Shown piece by piece: positions 1 through 7,555 of a DNA stretch of 64,000 bases. Each line of letters begins with the position of its first letter. Position 1 is the first letter of the stretch. The position numbers were made by a program, and so were the translations under genes. The DNA is from Lachnospiraceae bacterium C10 (GTDB lineage Bacteria > Bacillota > Clostridia > Lachnospirales > Lachnospiraceae), in assembly GCA_900100095.1 (NCBI GenBank), contig FMTN01000006.1, positions 62,001 through 126,000 of the forward strand. The letters run 5' to 3'. The notes below the pieces were generated by a model. That model was given only the letters and a program-made list of their open reading frames with translations, had not been told where the DNA came from and did no database searches.

Positions 1-81
1 TTGGTCTATGACAGCACAGGGGACTTTAAGGCTATCTATGAAAGGAAGCAGGAACACCTTAAGATTAAGGCAATGTTCTGA
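1..81 (+). CDS. truB: tRNA pseudouridine(55) synthase TruB, C-terminal end (partial)
   Basis: The frame is open from base 1 and ends at TGA 79-81, leaving only 26 residues. The segment VYDSTGDFKAIYE resembles the last beta strands of the small C-terminal domain of bacterial TruB, which makes pseudouridine 55 in the T-loop of tRNA. The assignment rests on this short match plus order: truB-ribF-rpsO-pnp is the usual Firmicute arrangement. The stop lies 8 nt before the ribF start, so the two genes are probably co-transcribed. The rest of the gene is outside the window. Confidence 0.7.
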   Translation: MVYDSTGDFKAIYERKQEHLKIKAMF

Positions 82-89
82 TATAAGAT

Positions 90-1031
90 ATGAAGATCGT
101 ATACGGAATTGAGAATTATAAGGCACGAGGACCGGCGGCTGTCACCATTGGCAAGTTTGACGGAATTCATTCGGGCCATGCCCTTTTGACGGATCGGATC
201 ACGCGGTGTTCGGATATGACAAGTGTGATGGTGACGTTTGAAGAGTCTCCACGAAGTGTTTTGTATGAACCGGAACTGAAAAAGCTGATCACCGAGCAGG
301 AACGTAATGCCTACCTTAAGAAAAAGGGAATCGATGTTCTTTTGCTTCTTCCCTTTGATGATGAGATGATTCATATGGAGGCATCGGCTTTTATCGAAAT
401 GCTCGTCAGAAAAGTAAAAATGAAATATTTGACGGTCGGGGATGATTTTAAATTCGGATATCGAGGAAAAGGTAATGTGGCTACCCTTGAGCAGTTGTCC
501 GCTTCTTATGGATTTCAGCTGGATGTGGTCGAAAAGCTTTCACGTGATGGTCTTGTGATCAGTTCAACAGCTATTCGCGGTATGATTGCCAACGGACAGA
601 TTCGAAAGGCCAACGAATTTCTCGGACATCCCTATTTTATTTACGGGCCGGTGGTTCACGGGAATCATATCGGAACGGAGATCGGGGTTCCGACTATTAA
701 TCTGGCTCCGCCGCAGGATAAGCTGTTGCCGCCGAACGGAGTGTATGTTACCAAAGTTGATATTGAAGGAAGAATTTATCACGGAATCACCGATGTGGGT
801 GTGAAGCCGACGATATCTTCGGATTCAAATCAGATCGTTGTAGAAACGCATCTTCTGGATTACTCTGCCAACCTCTATGAAAAATTTGCAACGGTTATTT
901 TTTTGGAGTATGTTAGAGAAGAAAAGAAATTCAAAAACCTCACCGAACTGACACGGCAGATCAAAGAGGATACAAGAGTTGCACGGGCCTTTTTCGAGGC
1001 GGAAAAGGAAAGCCTTGCAACAAAAGAGTAG
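90..1031 (+). CDS. ribF: Bifunctional riboflavin kinase / FAD synthetase RibF
   Basis: RibF phosphorylates riboflavin to FMN and adenylylates FMN to FAD in the cytosol. The N-terminal nucleotidyltransferase half shows GKFDGIHSGHALL (residues 21-33, the HxGH adenylylation motif) and SSTAIR near 158-163. The C-terminal riboflavin-kinase half has IGVPTINL (PTxN Mg/ATP motif, about residues 196-204), VGVKPT and ETHLLDY. At 313 residues it is the usual bifunctional length. It follows truB by 8 nt. The promoter for rpsO appears to lie within its last codons. Confidence 0.96.
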   Translation: MKIVYGIENYKARGPAAVTIGKFDGIHSGHALLTDRITRCSDMTSVMVTFEESPRSVLYEPELKKLITEQERNAYLKKKGIDVLLLLPFDDEMIHMEASAFIEMLVRKVKMKYLTVGDDFKFGYRGKGNVATLEQLSASYGFQLDVVEKLSRDGLVISSTAIRGMIANGQIRKANEFLGHPYFIYGPVVHGNHIGTEIGVPTINLAPPQDKLLPPNGVYVTKVDIEGRIYHGITDVGVKPTISSDSNQIVVETHLLDYSANLYEKFATVIFLEYVREEKKFKNLTELTRQIKEDTRVARAFFEAEKESLATKE

Positions 1032-1043
1032 CTATGATAGAAT
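1015..1043 (+). promoter_or_regulatory. Putative sigma-A promoter for rpsO
   Basis: A TTGCAA -35 (1015-1020), a 17-bp spacer and a TAGAAT -10 (1038-1043) sit over the 3' end of ribF. Transcription would start near 1050, about 85 nt before rpsO. The hexamers each match consensus at 4-5 of 6 positions; activity is inferred. Confidence 0.5.
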
Positions 1044-1098
1044 ACTCAAGTGATTGTCTATACCCAGTAATTCGACACTCCGACGATTCACTTGGTAT
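1042..1098 (+). promoter_or_regulatory. Inverted repeat in the rpsO leader (candidate S15 autoregulatory structure)
   Basis: ATAC-T-CAAGTGA (1042-1053) pairs with TCACTTG-GTAT (1088-1098), giving 11 bp with one bulged T. An inner GTC/GAC pairing extends it. The 3' arm ends about 36 nt before the rpsO start codon. Ribosomal protein S15 represses its own mRNA through leader structures in many bacteria. If the predicted promoter at 1015-1043 is used, part of the 5' arm would not be transcribed, so the full stem would form only in ribF read-through RNA. Confidence 0.4.
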
Positions 1099-1133
1099 GG
1101 TCTGTAATATTTATATTTTAGGAGGATTTTATA

Positions 1134-1400
1134 ATGATCACAAAAGAGAAGAAGACAGAGCTTATTAACGAGTATGCTAGAACAGCTGGCGACACAGGAT
1201 CACCAGAGGTTCAGGTAGCAGTTCTTACAGAGCGTATTGCTGAGCTCACAGAGCACCTTAAGGCTAATCCTAAGGATCACCACTCAAGAAGAGGACTTCT
1301 TAAGATGGTTGGTAAGAGAAGAAACCTTCTTAACTACCTTAAGGGTAAGGATATCGAGCGTTACCGTTCCCTGATCGAGCGTCTCGGCCTTCGTAAATAA
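1134..1400 (+). CDS. rpsO: 30S ribosomal protein S15
   Basis: This 88-residue protein is S15 at its normal length. It is a four-helix protein that binds 16S rRNA helices 20-22 early in 30S assembly. The family signature region [19 protein letters not shown] (residues 47-66) is intact. The start is set by an AGGAGG box 7 nt upstream. It is followed by a strong terminator and then the pnp leader, the common rpsO-pnp pairing. Confidence 0.98.
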   Translation: MITKEKKTELINEYARTAGDTGSPEVQVAVLTERIAELTEHLKANPKDHHSRRGLLKMVGKRRNLLNYLKGKDIERYRSLIERLGLRK

Positions 1401-1413
1401 TTTTGATCATGCG

Positions 1414-1455
1414 ACAGAGCAGAAGTATACTATATTTCTGCTCTGTTTGTTTGTA
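1414..1455 (+). terminator. Rho-independent terminator after rpsO
   Basis: ACAGAGCAGAA (1414-1424) pairs perfectly with TTCTGCTCTGT (1436-1446), an 11-bp stem followed by a T-rich tract (TTTGTTTG). Confidence 0.85.
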
Positions 1456-1461
1456 TTATTT

Positions 1462-1536
1462 GGCAGGTGTTTAGCCGAGACCACTGAAGAGCTTGTAAGG
1501 ACGTTACAGGCTCCTCAGTAGTTTCGGAACTCTTGC
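1462..1536 (+). promoter_or_regulatory. Long hairpin in the pnp leader
   Basis: The leader folds into one extended hairpin. GAGCTTGTAA (1489-1498) pairs with TTACAGGCTC (1504-1513) around a 5-nt loop. CCGAGACCACTGA (1475-1487) pairs with TCAGTAGTTTCGG (1515-1527) with one mismatch and one G-U. GGCA/TGCC closes the base (1462-1465/1533-1536). In enterobacteria a pnp leader hairpin is cut by RNase III and degraded by PNPase, which gives autocontrol. A similar role here is inference. The hairpin ends 21 nt before the pnp start codon. Confidence 0.55.
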
Positions 1537-1557
1537 CATTCAGAAAAGGAGAGAAAC

Positions 1558-3651
1558 ATGACAAGAAAAACTTACACTATGGACCTTGGGGGCCGACCAC
1601 TTAAGATTGAGGTTGGTAAGGTTGCAGCACAGGCAAATGGCGCTGTCCTGATTTCTTATGGCGAGACAACGGTATTAAGTACAGCAACAGCTTCAGACAA
1701 GCCAAGAGAAGGAATTGATTTTTTCCCGATGTCTGTTGAATTTGAAGAGAAATTTTATTCTGTAGGAAAGATTCCGGGTGGATTTAACAAGCGTGAGGGT
1801 AAGGCTTCCGAGAATTCTGTTTTAACAGCTCGTGTTATCGACCGTCCGATGCGTCCGTTATTCCCGAAGGATTTCCGTAACGATGTAACTTTAAATAATC
1901 TGGTTATGTCTGTGGATCCTGCCTGCCGTCCTGAGATTGTTGCTATGATTGGAACAGCAATCGCAACAACCATTTCCGATATTCCATTTGATGGTCCTTG
2001 CGCTATGACACAGGTGGGTATGGTAGATGGACAGCTTATTATCAATCCTTCCCAGAAGGAGTGGGATTTCGGTGATCTTCGTCTTACCGTTGCTTCTACA
2101 GCAGAGAAGGTTATCATGATCGAGGCCGGTGCGAATAAGCTTTCCGATGAGGTTATGATCGATGCGATCTACAAGGCACATGATGTCAACTTATCCATTA
2201 TTGCTTTGATCAATCAGATGGTTCAGGAAGTCGGTAAGGAGAAATTCGCTTACGAAAGCTGCGCAATTCCTGAAGCAATGTTCGAAGAAATCAAGACCAT
2301 CGTTCCACCTGCAGAGATGGAAGAGGCTGTATTTACCGATGATAAGCAGACGCGTGAAGCAAATGTAAGTGCAATCAAGGATCGTCTTGCAGAGGCTTTT
2401 GCAGAGAATGAGGAATATCTTGCTGTACTGGATGAGGCTGTTTATCAGTATCAGAAGAAGACCGTACGTAAGATGATTTTAAAGGATCATAAGCGTCCGG
2501 ATGGTCGTGCGATTGACGAGATCCGTCCGTTATCCGCTGAGGTTGATCTGATTCCAAGAGTTCACGGAAGTGCTATGTTCACACGTGGACAGACACAGAT
2601 CTGTGATATTGTTACTCTGGCACCTCTTTCTGAAGCACAGAGAGTGGAAGGATTAGATGAGAATATTACAGAGAAGCGCTATATTCATCACTATAATTTC
2701 CCATCCTACTCTGTTGGAGAGACTAAGCCTTCAAGAGGACCGGGACGACGTGAGATCGGTCATGGAGCATTGGCTGAGCGTGCGCTTCTTCCTGTATTAC
2801 CAAGTGTTGAGGAATTCCCGTATGCAATTCGTGCGGTATCTGAAACCTTCGAGTCAAACGGTTCTACATCCATGGCTTCTACCTGTGCATCCTGTATGTC
2901 ACTGATGGCTGCCGGTGTACCTCTTACGGATATGGTTGCAGGTATCTCCTGTGGTCTTGTAACAGGCGATACAGATGATGATTATCTTGTATTGACAGAT
3001 ATTCAGGGATTAGAGGATTTCTTCGGTGACATGGACTTTAAGGTTACCGGTACACATGAGGGAATCACCGCAATCCAGATGGATATCAAGATTCATGGAC
3101 TGACAAGACCAATCGTGGAAGAGGCAATCCATAGAGCACATGAGGCCCGTAATTTCATTATGGATACCTGCATGAGCAAGGCCATTGCTGCTCCACGCGA
3201 TCATGTTGGTGAACTGGCTCCTAAGATCGTTCAGATGCACATCAATCCGGAGAAGATTGGTGATGTGGTTGGACAGAGAGGAAAGACAATCAACGAGATC
3301 ATCGCACGTTGCGGTGTTAAGATTGATATTACAGATGACGGTGCAGTTTCTGTCTGTGGTACCGATAAGAAGGGCATGGATGAAGCTCTTGAGATGATTC
3401 GTATCATCACAACGGATTTTGAGAAGGGACAGATCTTCACCGGTAAGGTTGTTTCCATCAAAGAATTCGGTGCTTTCGTTGAATTTGCTCCTGGTAAGGA
3501 AGGCATGGTTCATATTTCCAAGATTGCGAAGGAAAGAATTGAGCATGTAGAGGACGTCCTTACCTTAGGAGATACTGTTACGGTTATTTGCCTTGGCAAG
3601 GATAAGATGGGACGTATCAGCTTTAGTATTAAGGACGTTCCGACGAAGTAG
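1558..3651 (+). CDS. pnp: Polyribonucleotide nucleotidyltransferase (PNPase)
   Basis: PNPase is the phosphorolytic 3'-5' exoribonuclease that degrades mRNA to nucleoside diphosphates. Two RNase PH-like domains are visible. The first contains DRPMRPLFP. The second contains FTRGQTQ and GDTDDDYLVLTDIQGLEDFF with the catalytic aspartates. They are followed by a KH domain (about 555-615, GxxG as GQRG) and an S1 domain (about 620-690, GKVVSIKEFGAFVEF). At 697 residues the protein is full length. A GGAGAG box lies just upstream. The gene ends at a terminator that abuts structured repeat copy A. Confidence 0.98.
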   Translation: MTRKTYTMDLGGRPLKIEVGKVAAQANGAVLISYGETTVLSTATASDKPREGIDFFPMSVEFEEKFYSVGKIPGGFNKREGKASENSVLTARVIDRPMRPLFPKDFRNDVTLNNLVMSVDPACRPEIVAMIGTAIATTISDIPFDGPCAMTQVGMVDGQLIINPSQKEWDFGDLRLTVASTAEKVIMIEAGANKLSDEVMIDAIYKAHDVNLSIIALINQMVQEVGKEKFAYESCAIPEAMFEEIKTIVPPAEMEEAVFTDDKQTREANVSAIKDRLAEAFAENEEYLAVLDEAVYQYQKKTVRKMILKDHKRPDGRAIDEIRPLSAEVDLIPRVHGSAMFTRGQTQICDIVTLAPLSEAQRVEGLDENITEKRYIHHYNFPSYSVGETKPSRGPGRREIGHGALAERALLPVLPSVEEFPYAIRAVSETFESNGSTSMASTCASCMSLMAAGVPLTDMVAGISCGLVTGDTDDDYLVLTDIQGLEDFFGDMDFKVTGTHEGITAIQMDIKIHGLTRPIVEEAIHRAHEARNFIMDTCMSKAIAAPRDHVGELAPKIVQMHINPEKIGDVVGQRGKTINEIIARCGVKIDITDDGAVSVCGTDKKGMDEALEMIRIITTDFEKGQIFTGKVVSIKEFGAFVEFAPGKEGMVHISKIAKERIEHVEDVLTLGDTVTVICLGKDKMGRISFSIKDVPTK

Positions 3652-3677
3652 TAAGAATTGCTTTGTAAGCCATTACG

Positions 3678-3709
3678 TACGCCGCTTCCATCGGGAGCGG
3701 CGTATTTTA
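3678..3709 (+). terminator. Terminator after pnp
   Basis: TACGCCGCTTCC (3678-3689) pairs with GGGAGCGGCGTA (3693-3704) around an ATC loop, followed by TTTTAT. It runs directly into the 5' end of repeat copy A. Confidence 0.85.
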
Positions 3710-3833
3710 TCTCAGTCGGGGTTACAATCTCCGACTGAGATAAACGCTCCGCGAGGATGCGCAGAGATTTGCATATGAAATATGTCAGCTACGCTGACGC
3801 AAATCTCGCGCCAAGTCTCGCAAGCGAGACTTG
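3709..3833 (+). repeat. Dispersed structured intergenic repeat, copy A
   Basis: The element is about 125 bp and has four pairing regions. Stem I is ATCTCAGTCGG (3709-3719) with CCGACTGAGAT (3731-3741). An invariant core AAACGCTCCGCGAGGATGCG (3742-3761) folds as CGC-TCC-GCGA-GGA-T-GCG with a GNRA-type loop. Stem III is GAGATTTGC (3764-3772) with GCAAATCTC (3799-3807), enclosing two small hairpins: ATAT-GAA-ATAT, and GTCAGC-TAC-GCTGAC. Stem IV is AAGTCTCGC (3813-3821) with GCGAGACTT (3824-3832). Copy C is nearly identical. Copy B differs by compensating changes in stems I, III, IIIb and IV. No transposase or clear target duplication is visible. I do not recognise the family. Confidence 0.9.
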
Positions 3834-3865
3834 AACTCATTTTACAATACATTCGGAAGGATACT

Positions 3866-4771
3866 ATGAACAGTAAGGCACAAGAATTAAAAAACCGGAT
3901 CAATGACCGGTATAAGAGTATGTCCAAGGGTCAGAAGGCATTGGCTTCCTACATTACCGATTGTTACGATAAAGCCGCTTTTTTGACAGCTACGGACCTT
4001 GGTCAGAAGGTCGGTGTCAGTGAATCAACCGTGGTGCGTTTTGCATCCTTTCTCGGTTATACCGGATATCGTGAGTTTCAGATGGCTTTGGAAGATACCG
4101 TCAAGAATCAGCTTCCGGCTCTTGGACCGACGGAAGTACCGTATCTTGAAGTCTCAAGAGAGGATGTTTTTCTTGATACCCTGGATCAGGATATCGAAAA
4201 CATTAAAAAAACAGAGGAGAATCTGGATCGAAGAGCCTTTGAACAGGCCATCGATTTATTGGTTGGTGCCCGCCGGATCTATATTATCGGACTGCGGGAC
4301 TGCGATCCAATCTCATCCTACCTGTCCCTTCGTCTCGGTATTGCACTGGAAGATGTAAGAAGACTTTCCACCAGCAGCAGCCAGGAAATTTTTGAGCAGC
4401 TCATGGGAGTGAATGGAGAGGATGTTATGATCGGTATCAGTTTTCCAAGATACTCCATGCGAACGTTAAAAGCGTTGGAATATGCCAGCACAAGACAGGC
4501 AAAGGTTATTACGATTACGGACAGCATTCATTCACCGATGAATCTGTACTCTTCCTGTAATCTGACAGCGTCCTGCATCCGAAACAGCTATGGTCCTTCT
4601 CTGACAGCGGCCTTTGCGGTGGCAGATGCCATCTGTATGGCAGTGACGGGACGACGTAAAAAAGAGGTGGCTGAGCACCTTTCCGAGATGGAGAAGATCT
4701 GGAAGGATTACCAGTATTATGAGAATGATGAACTTGATCCGGTAAAAGACTCGGTTCGCGGAAACTTTTAA
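3866..4771 (+). CDS. MurR/RpiR family transcriptional regulator (HTH_6 + SIS domain)
   Basis: This 301-residue regulator has an N-terminal RpiR-type helix-turn-helix (about residues 5-80, including LGQKVGVSESTVVRFASFLG) and a C-terminal SIS domain (about 115-260). SIS domains in this family usually bind a phosphosugar. An upstream in-frame ATG at 3782 would place 28 extra residues mostly inside the structured repeat. I chose ATG 3866 because it has a GGAAGG box 5 nt upstream and gives the usual family length. No sugar-uptake or catabolic gene lies beside it, so the ligand and targets cannot be read from context. It is followed 10 nt later by a flavoprotein gene. Confidence 0.88.
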   Translation: MNSKAQELKNRINDRYKSMSKGQKALASYITDCYDKAAFLTATDLGQKVGVSESTVVRFASFLGYTGYREFQMALEDTVKNQLPALGPTEVPYLEVSREDVFLDTLDQDIENIKKTEENLDRRAFEQAIDLLVGARRIYIIGLRDCDPISSYLSLRLGIALEDVRRLSTSSSQEIFEQLMGVNGEDVMIGISFPRYSMRTLKALEYASTRQAKVITITDSIHSPMNLYSSCNLTASCIRNSYGPSLTAAFAVADAICMAVTGRRKKEVAEHLSEMEKIWKDYQYYENDELDPVKDSVRGNF

Positions 4772-4781
4772 GGAGGACCCT

Positions 4782-6023
4782 ATGAAGCATGTAATTGTTG
4801 TGGGTGGAGGCGCCAGCGGAATGGCAGCAGCTATTGCCGCCGGAAGAGGCGGCTGTAAGGTAACGCTTCTTGAAAAGAATGAAAAGCTTGGAAAGAAGAT
4901 TTATATTACGGGAAAAGGACGGTGTAACTTCACCAATGGAGCACCGATCGAAGACTTCTTTCCAATGGTCATGAGTAATCCAAAGTTTCTGTATAGCGCC
5001 TTTTATACCTTGACGAACCAGGATGTTATGGACTTCATGGAGTCCCATGGAACCCCATGGAAAGAAGAGCGTGGACAAAGAATCTTCCCTGTGTCCGATC
5101 GTGCTTCCGATGTAACGCATGCCCTAAAGACAGCCCTTGATGCCTATAAGGTGAAGATCTGCCTTCATACGGAGGTGACAGGTATTGTTGTTGAAGACGG
5201 CCGGGTGGTCGGGGTTCAGACAGCAGACGGTATGAAAAGGGCGGATGCTGTTATTTTATGTACCGGAGGACTGTCTTATCCGACAACAGGTTCCACCGGA
5301 GACGGGCACCATTTTGCAAAGGAACTGGGCCTTAAGGTGACGGAATTACGACCGGCTCTAGTGCCGTTCAACTGTATGGAAAGCTACATTCCCAAGATGC
5401 AGGGTCTTTCATTGAAAAATGTTTCCCTGTCTTTGTATGTGGATGGCAGGAAAAAGCCGGTTTATCAGGACTTTGGTGAAATGATGTTTACACATTTTGG
5501 CATCACCGGACCGTTGGTGTTATCCGCTTCCAGCCGCGTCGGAAAACATCTGACAGGCGGGGATGGTGCCTTGAAAGGGTTTATTGATTTAAAACCGGCA
5601 CTTGACCATGACAAGTTGAATCAGCGCCTGCTGCGGATCATTGAGGAGGCACCGAATAAGCAGTTTTCCAATTTTTATGATAAACTGTTACCGAAGGCTA
5701 TGATTCCGGTTATGATCGAGTTAACAGGGATTGCGCCGGAACTTAAATTAAACAGTATTACCAAAGAAATGCGTGAGACGATTCTGCAGTATCTGAAAGC
5801 TTTTCCGCTGACAGTAACCGGAACACGCGGCTTTAAAGAGGCAATTGTAACACAGGGAGGAATTTCTGTGAAAGAGATTGATCCGTCCACAATGGAAGTG
5901 AAAAAATATCCGGGACTTTACGCAGCAGGAGAATTGCTGGATCTTGATGCGCTGACGGGTGGATTTAATCTTCAAATTGCATTTTCAACCGGTGATTTGG
6001 CCGGTAGAAGTATAGCTGAATAG
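4782..6023 (+). CDS. NAD(P)/FAD-dependent oxidoreductase, HI0933/YhiN/BaiN family
   Basis: This 413-residue flavoprotein opens with a Rossmann FAD-binding motif, VVGGGASGMAAAIAAG (residues 5-20). GKKIYITGKGRCNFTN follows near 38-53, typical of the HI0933-like family. The C-terminal AAGELLDLDALTGGFNLQ completes the FAD site. Family members are annotated variously as aminoacetone oxidase-like, or as BaiN, reported to reduce bile-acid intermediates. The sequence does not distinguish these, so a bile-acid role should not be assumed. An AGGAGG box precedes the start. The gene lies in an apparent operon with the upstream regulator and downstream cmk. Confidence 0.9.
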   Translation: MKHVIVVGGGASGMAAAIAAGRGGCKVTLLEKNEKLGKKIYITGKGRCNFTNGAPIEDFFPMVMSNPKFLYSAFYTLTNQDVMDFMESHGTPWKEERGQRIFPVSDRASDVTHALKTALDAYKVKICLHTEVTGIVVEDGRVVGVQTADGMKRADAVILCTGGLSYPTTGSTGDGHHFAKELGLKVTELRPALVPFNCMESYIPKMQGLSLKNVSLSLYVDGRKKPVYQDFGEMMFTHFGITGPLVLSASSRVGKHLTGGDGALKGFIDLKPALDHDKLNQRLLRIIEEAPNKQFSNFYDKLLPKAMIPVMIELTGIAPELKLNSITKEMRETILQYLKAFPLTVTGTRGFKEAIVTQGGISVKEIDPSTMEVKKYPGLYAAGELLDLDALTGGFNLQIAFSTGDLAGRSIAE

Positions 6024-6032
6024 GGAGGATAT

Positions 6033-6707
6033 ATGAGCAAAAATATTGCAATCGACGGACCTGCAGGAGCAGGAAAAAGTACTATTGCCAAGCAGCTGGC
6101 AAAGGATCTCGGATATATCTATGTGGATACGGGTGCAATGTACCGGGCCATGGGACTTTATTTTACATCCAAGCAGATCGATCCACAGGATGGAGATAAG
6201 ATCAGTGAGGCTGCCAAAGATGCAGTCGTTTCTCTTTCCTATGTGGATGGAATGCAGCATGTTCTGTTGAACGGAAAGGATGTAACCGGCGAGATCAGAA
6301 CCGAGGAGGCCGGCAAGATGGCATCTGCAACAAGCGGATATCCGGCTGTCAGAGAGCATCTTACCAACCTTCAAAAGGAGCTTGCAGCAAGGGAGAACGT
6401 TGTAATGGATGGCCGGGATATCGGTACATGCGTGCTTCCGAATGCCGATCTTAAAGTGTATCTTACGGCTTCCTCCGAGGTTCGTGGAAAGCGTCGTTAC
6501 AAGGAGCTGGTGGAAAAGGGCGTAGAGGCTGATCTTGATGTGATCATTGAAGATATTGAAAAGCGTGATGCGGCTGATATGAACCGTGAGGTCTCTCCTT
6601 TAAGACAGGCGGAGGACGCCCTTCTTTTGGATTCTTCTGAGCTTACAATCGATCAGGTCGTTGAGACCATGAAAGATATGTGTAAGAGAAAGGGTTTGCT
6701 TTCATGA
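6033..6707 (+). CDS. cmk: Cytidylate kinase
   Basis: Cmk phosphorylates CMP and dCMP to the diphosphates. The P-loop IDGPAGAGKSTIAKQL (residues 6-21), the nucleotide-binding GAMYRAMGLY (about 38-47) and VMDGRDIGTCVLP (about 126-138) are intact. At 224 residues it is normal length. A GGGAGG box sits 6 nt before ATG. Its last 4 nt overlap the ispH start (ATGA), so translation is probably coupled. The order cmk-ispH-rpsA is common in Clostridia. Confidence 0.97.
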   Translation: MSKNIAIDGPAGAGKSTIAKQLAKDLGYIYVDTGAMYRAMGLYFTSKQIDPQDGDKISEAAKDAVVSLSYVDGMQHVLLNGKDVTGEIRTEEAGKMASATSGYPAVREHLTNLQKELAARENVVMDGRDIGTCVLPNADLKVYLTASSEVRGKRRYKELVEKGVEADLDVIIEDIEKRDAADMNREVSPLRQAEDALLLDSSELTIDQVVETMKDMCKRKGLLS

Positions 6708-7555
6708 AAATAACCGTGGCGAAGAGTGCGGGATTTTGTTTTGGGGTTCAAAGAGCGGTTGACCTTGTGACCAATGCCATTGAAACCTATCAGGATAAAA
6801 CGATCTATACCTATGGACCAATCATTCATAATGAGACGGTGGTAGAAGATCTGAAGAAAAAGGGCGTGGTCATAATGGAAGAAGGCGATGACCCGTCCAA
6901 ATACAAAAAAGGAATCGTAATCATCCGTTCCCATGGAGTGGCAAAAAAGGTATTGGAAACAATACGAGACAGCGGTCATGAGATTATAGATGCAACCTGT
7001 CCCTTCGTTTCCAAAATCCATCGTCTTGCTGATGAACATTCCGGAAACGGAGAAAGAATTCTGTTGCTTGGCGATAAGGATCATCCGGAGATTCGGGGCA
7101 TTATCGGATGGATCAACGGAAACCGTTATGATGTGATCAAAACAAGGGAAGAGGCTGAAAAATATACAGCAGATTCAACAGACAAAATCCTTCTTTTATC
7201 ACAGACAACTTTTAATTTGCACAAATTTGAAGAATTAGTTGAAATATTAACACAAAAAGGGTATGATATTAATGCTCTTAATACAATCTGCAATGCCACT
7301 GAAGAACGCCAGAAGGAAGCAGCACGTATCGCTGGGGAAGTTGACGTGATGTTTGTGATTGGCGGCAGGAACAGCTCGAATTCGCAGAAGCTCTATGAGA
7401 TCTGCAAGCAGAGTTGCTCGGGTACTTATTTTATTCAGACAAAAGATGATTTCGATTTGTCGGTACTTCAACCCGTTCATAATGTCGGTATTACAGCAGG
7501 GGCATCCACCCCAGTAAACATTATCGAGGAGGTCACTAAAAAATGTCAGAGATGA
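6704..7555 (+). CDS. ispH: 4-hydroxy-3-methylbut-2-enyl diphosphate reductase
   Basis: IspH is the last enzyme of the MEP isoprenoid pathway, a [4Fe-4S] enzyme that makes IPP and DMAPP from HMBPP. The three cluster cysteines are in AGFCFGVQRAV (Cys 12), DATCPFVSK (about 97) and NTICNATEERQ (about 190). SHGV and SQTTFN are also present. At 283 residues it is complete. Its 3' end overlaps the rpsA start by 13 nt in a different frame. In several Clostridia ispH and rpsA are a single fused gene; here they are separate overlapping frames. Confidence 0.96.
   Translation: MKITVAKSAGFCFGVQRAVDLVTNAIETYQDKTIYTYGPIIHNETVVEDLKKKGVVIMEEGDDPSKYKKGIVIIRSHGVAKKVLETIRDSGHEIIDATCPFVSKIHRLADEHSGNGERILLLGDKDHPEIRGIIGWINGNRYDVIKTREEAEKYTADSTDKILLLSQTTFNLHKFEELVEILTQKGYDINALNTICNATEERQKEAARIAGEVDVMFVIGGRNSSNSQKLYEICKQSCSGTYFIQTKDDFDLSVLQPVHNVGITAGASTPVNIIEEVTKKCQR

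Noticed and set aside
3709-3833. Reading the repeat as a simple terminator pair or an IS/MITE
   Set aside because: It has several covarying internal stems, an invariant core and no terminal inverted repeats spanning the unit, no transposase and no visible target duplication.
3782-3865. Upstream extension of the RpiR-family regulator
   Set aside because: The extra 28 codons fall largely inside repeat copy A; ATG 3866 has a proper SD and gives normal family length.
4782-6023. Calling this gene BaiN with a bile-acid role
   Set aside because: The HI0933-like family is broad and no other bai gene is nearby, so only the family-level call is supported.
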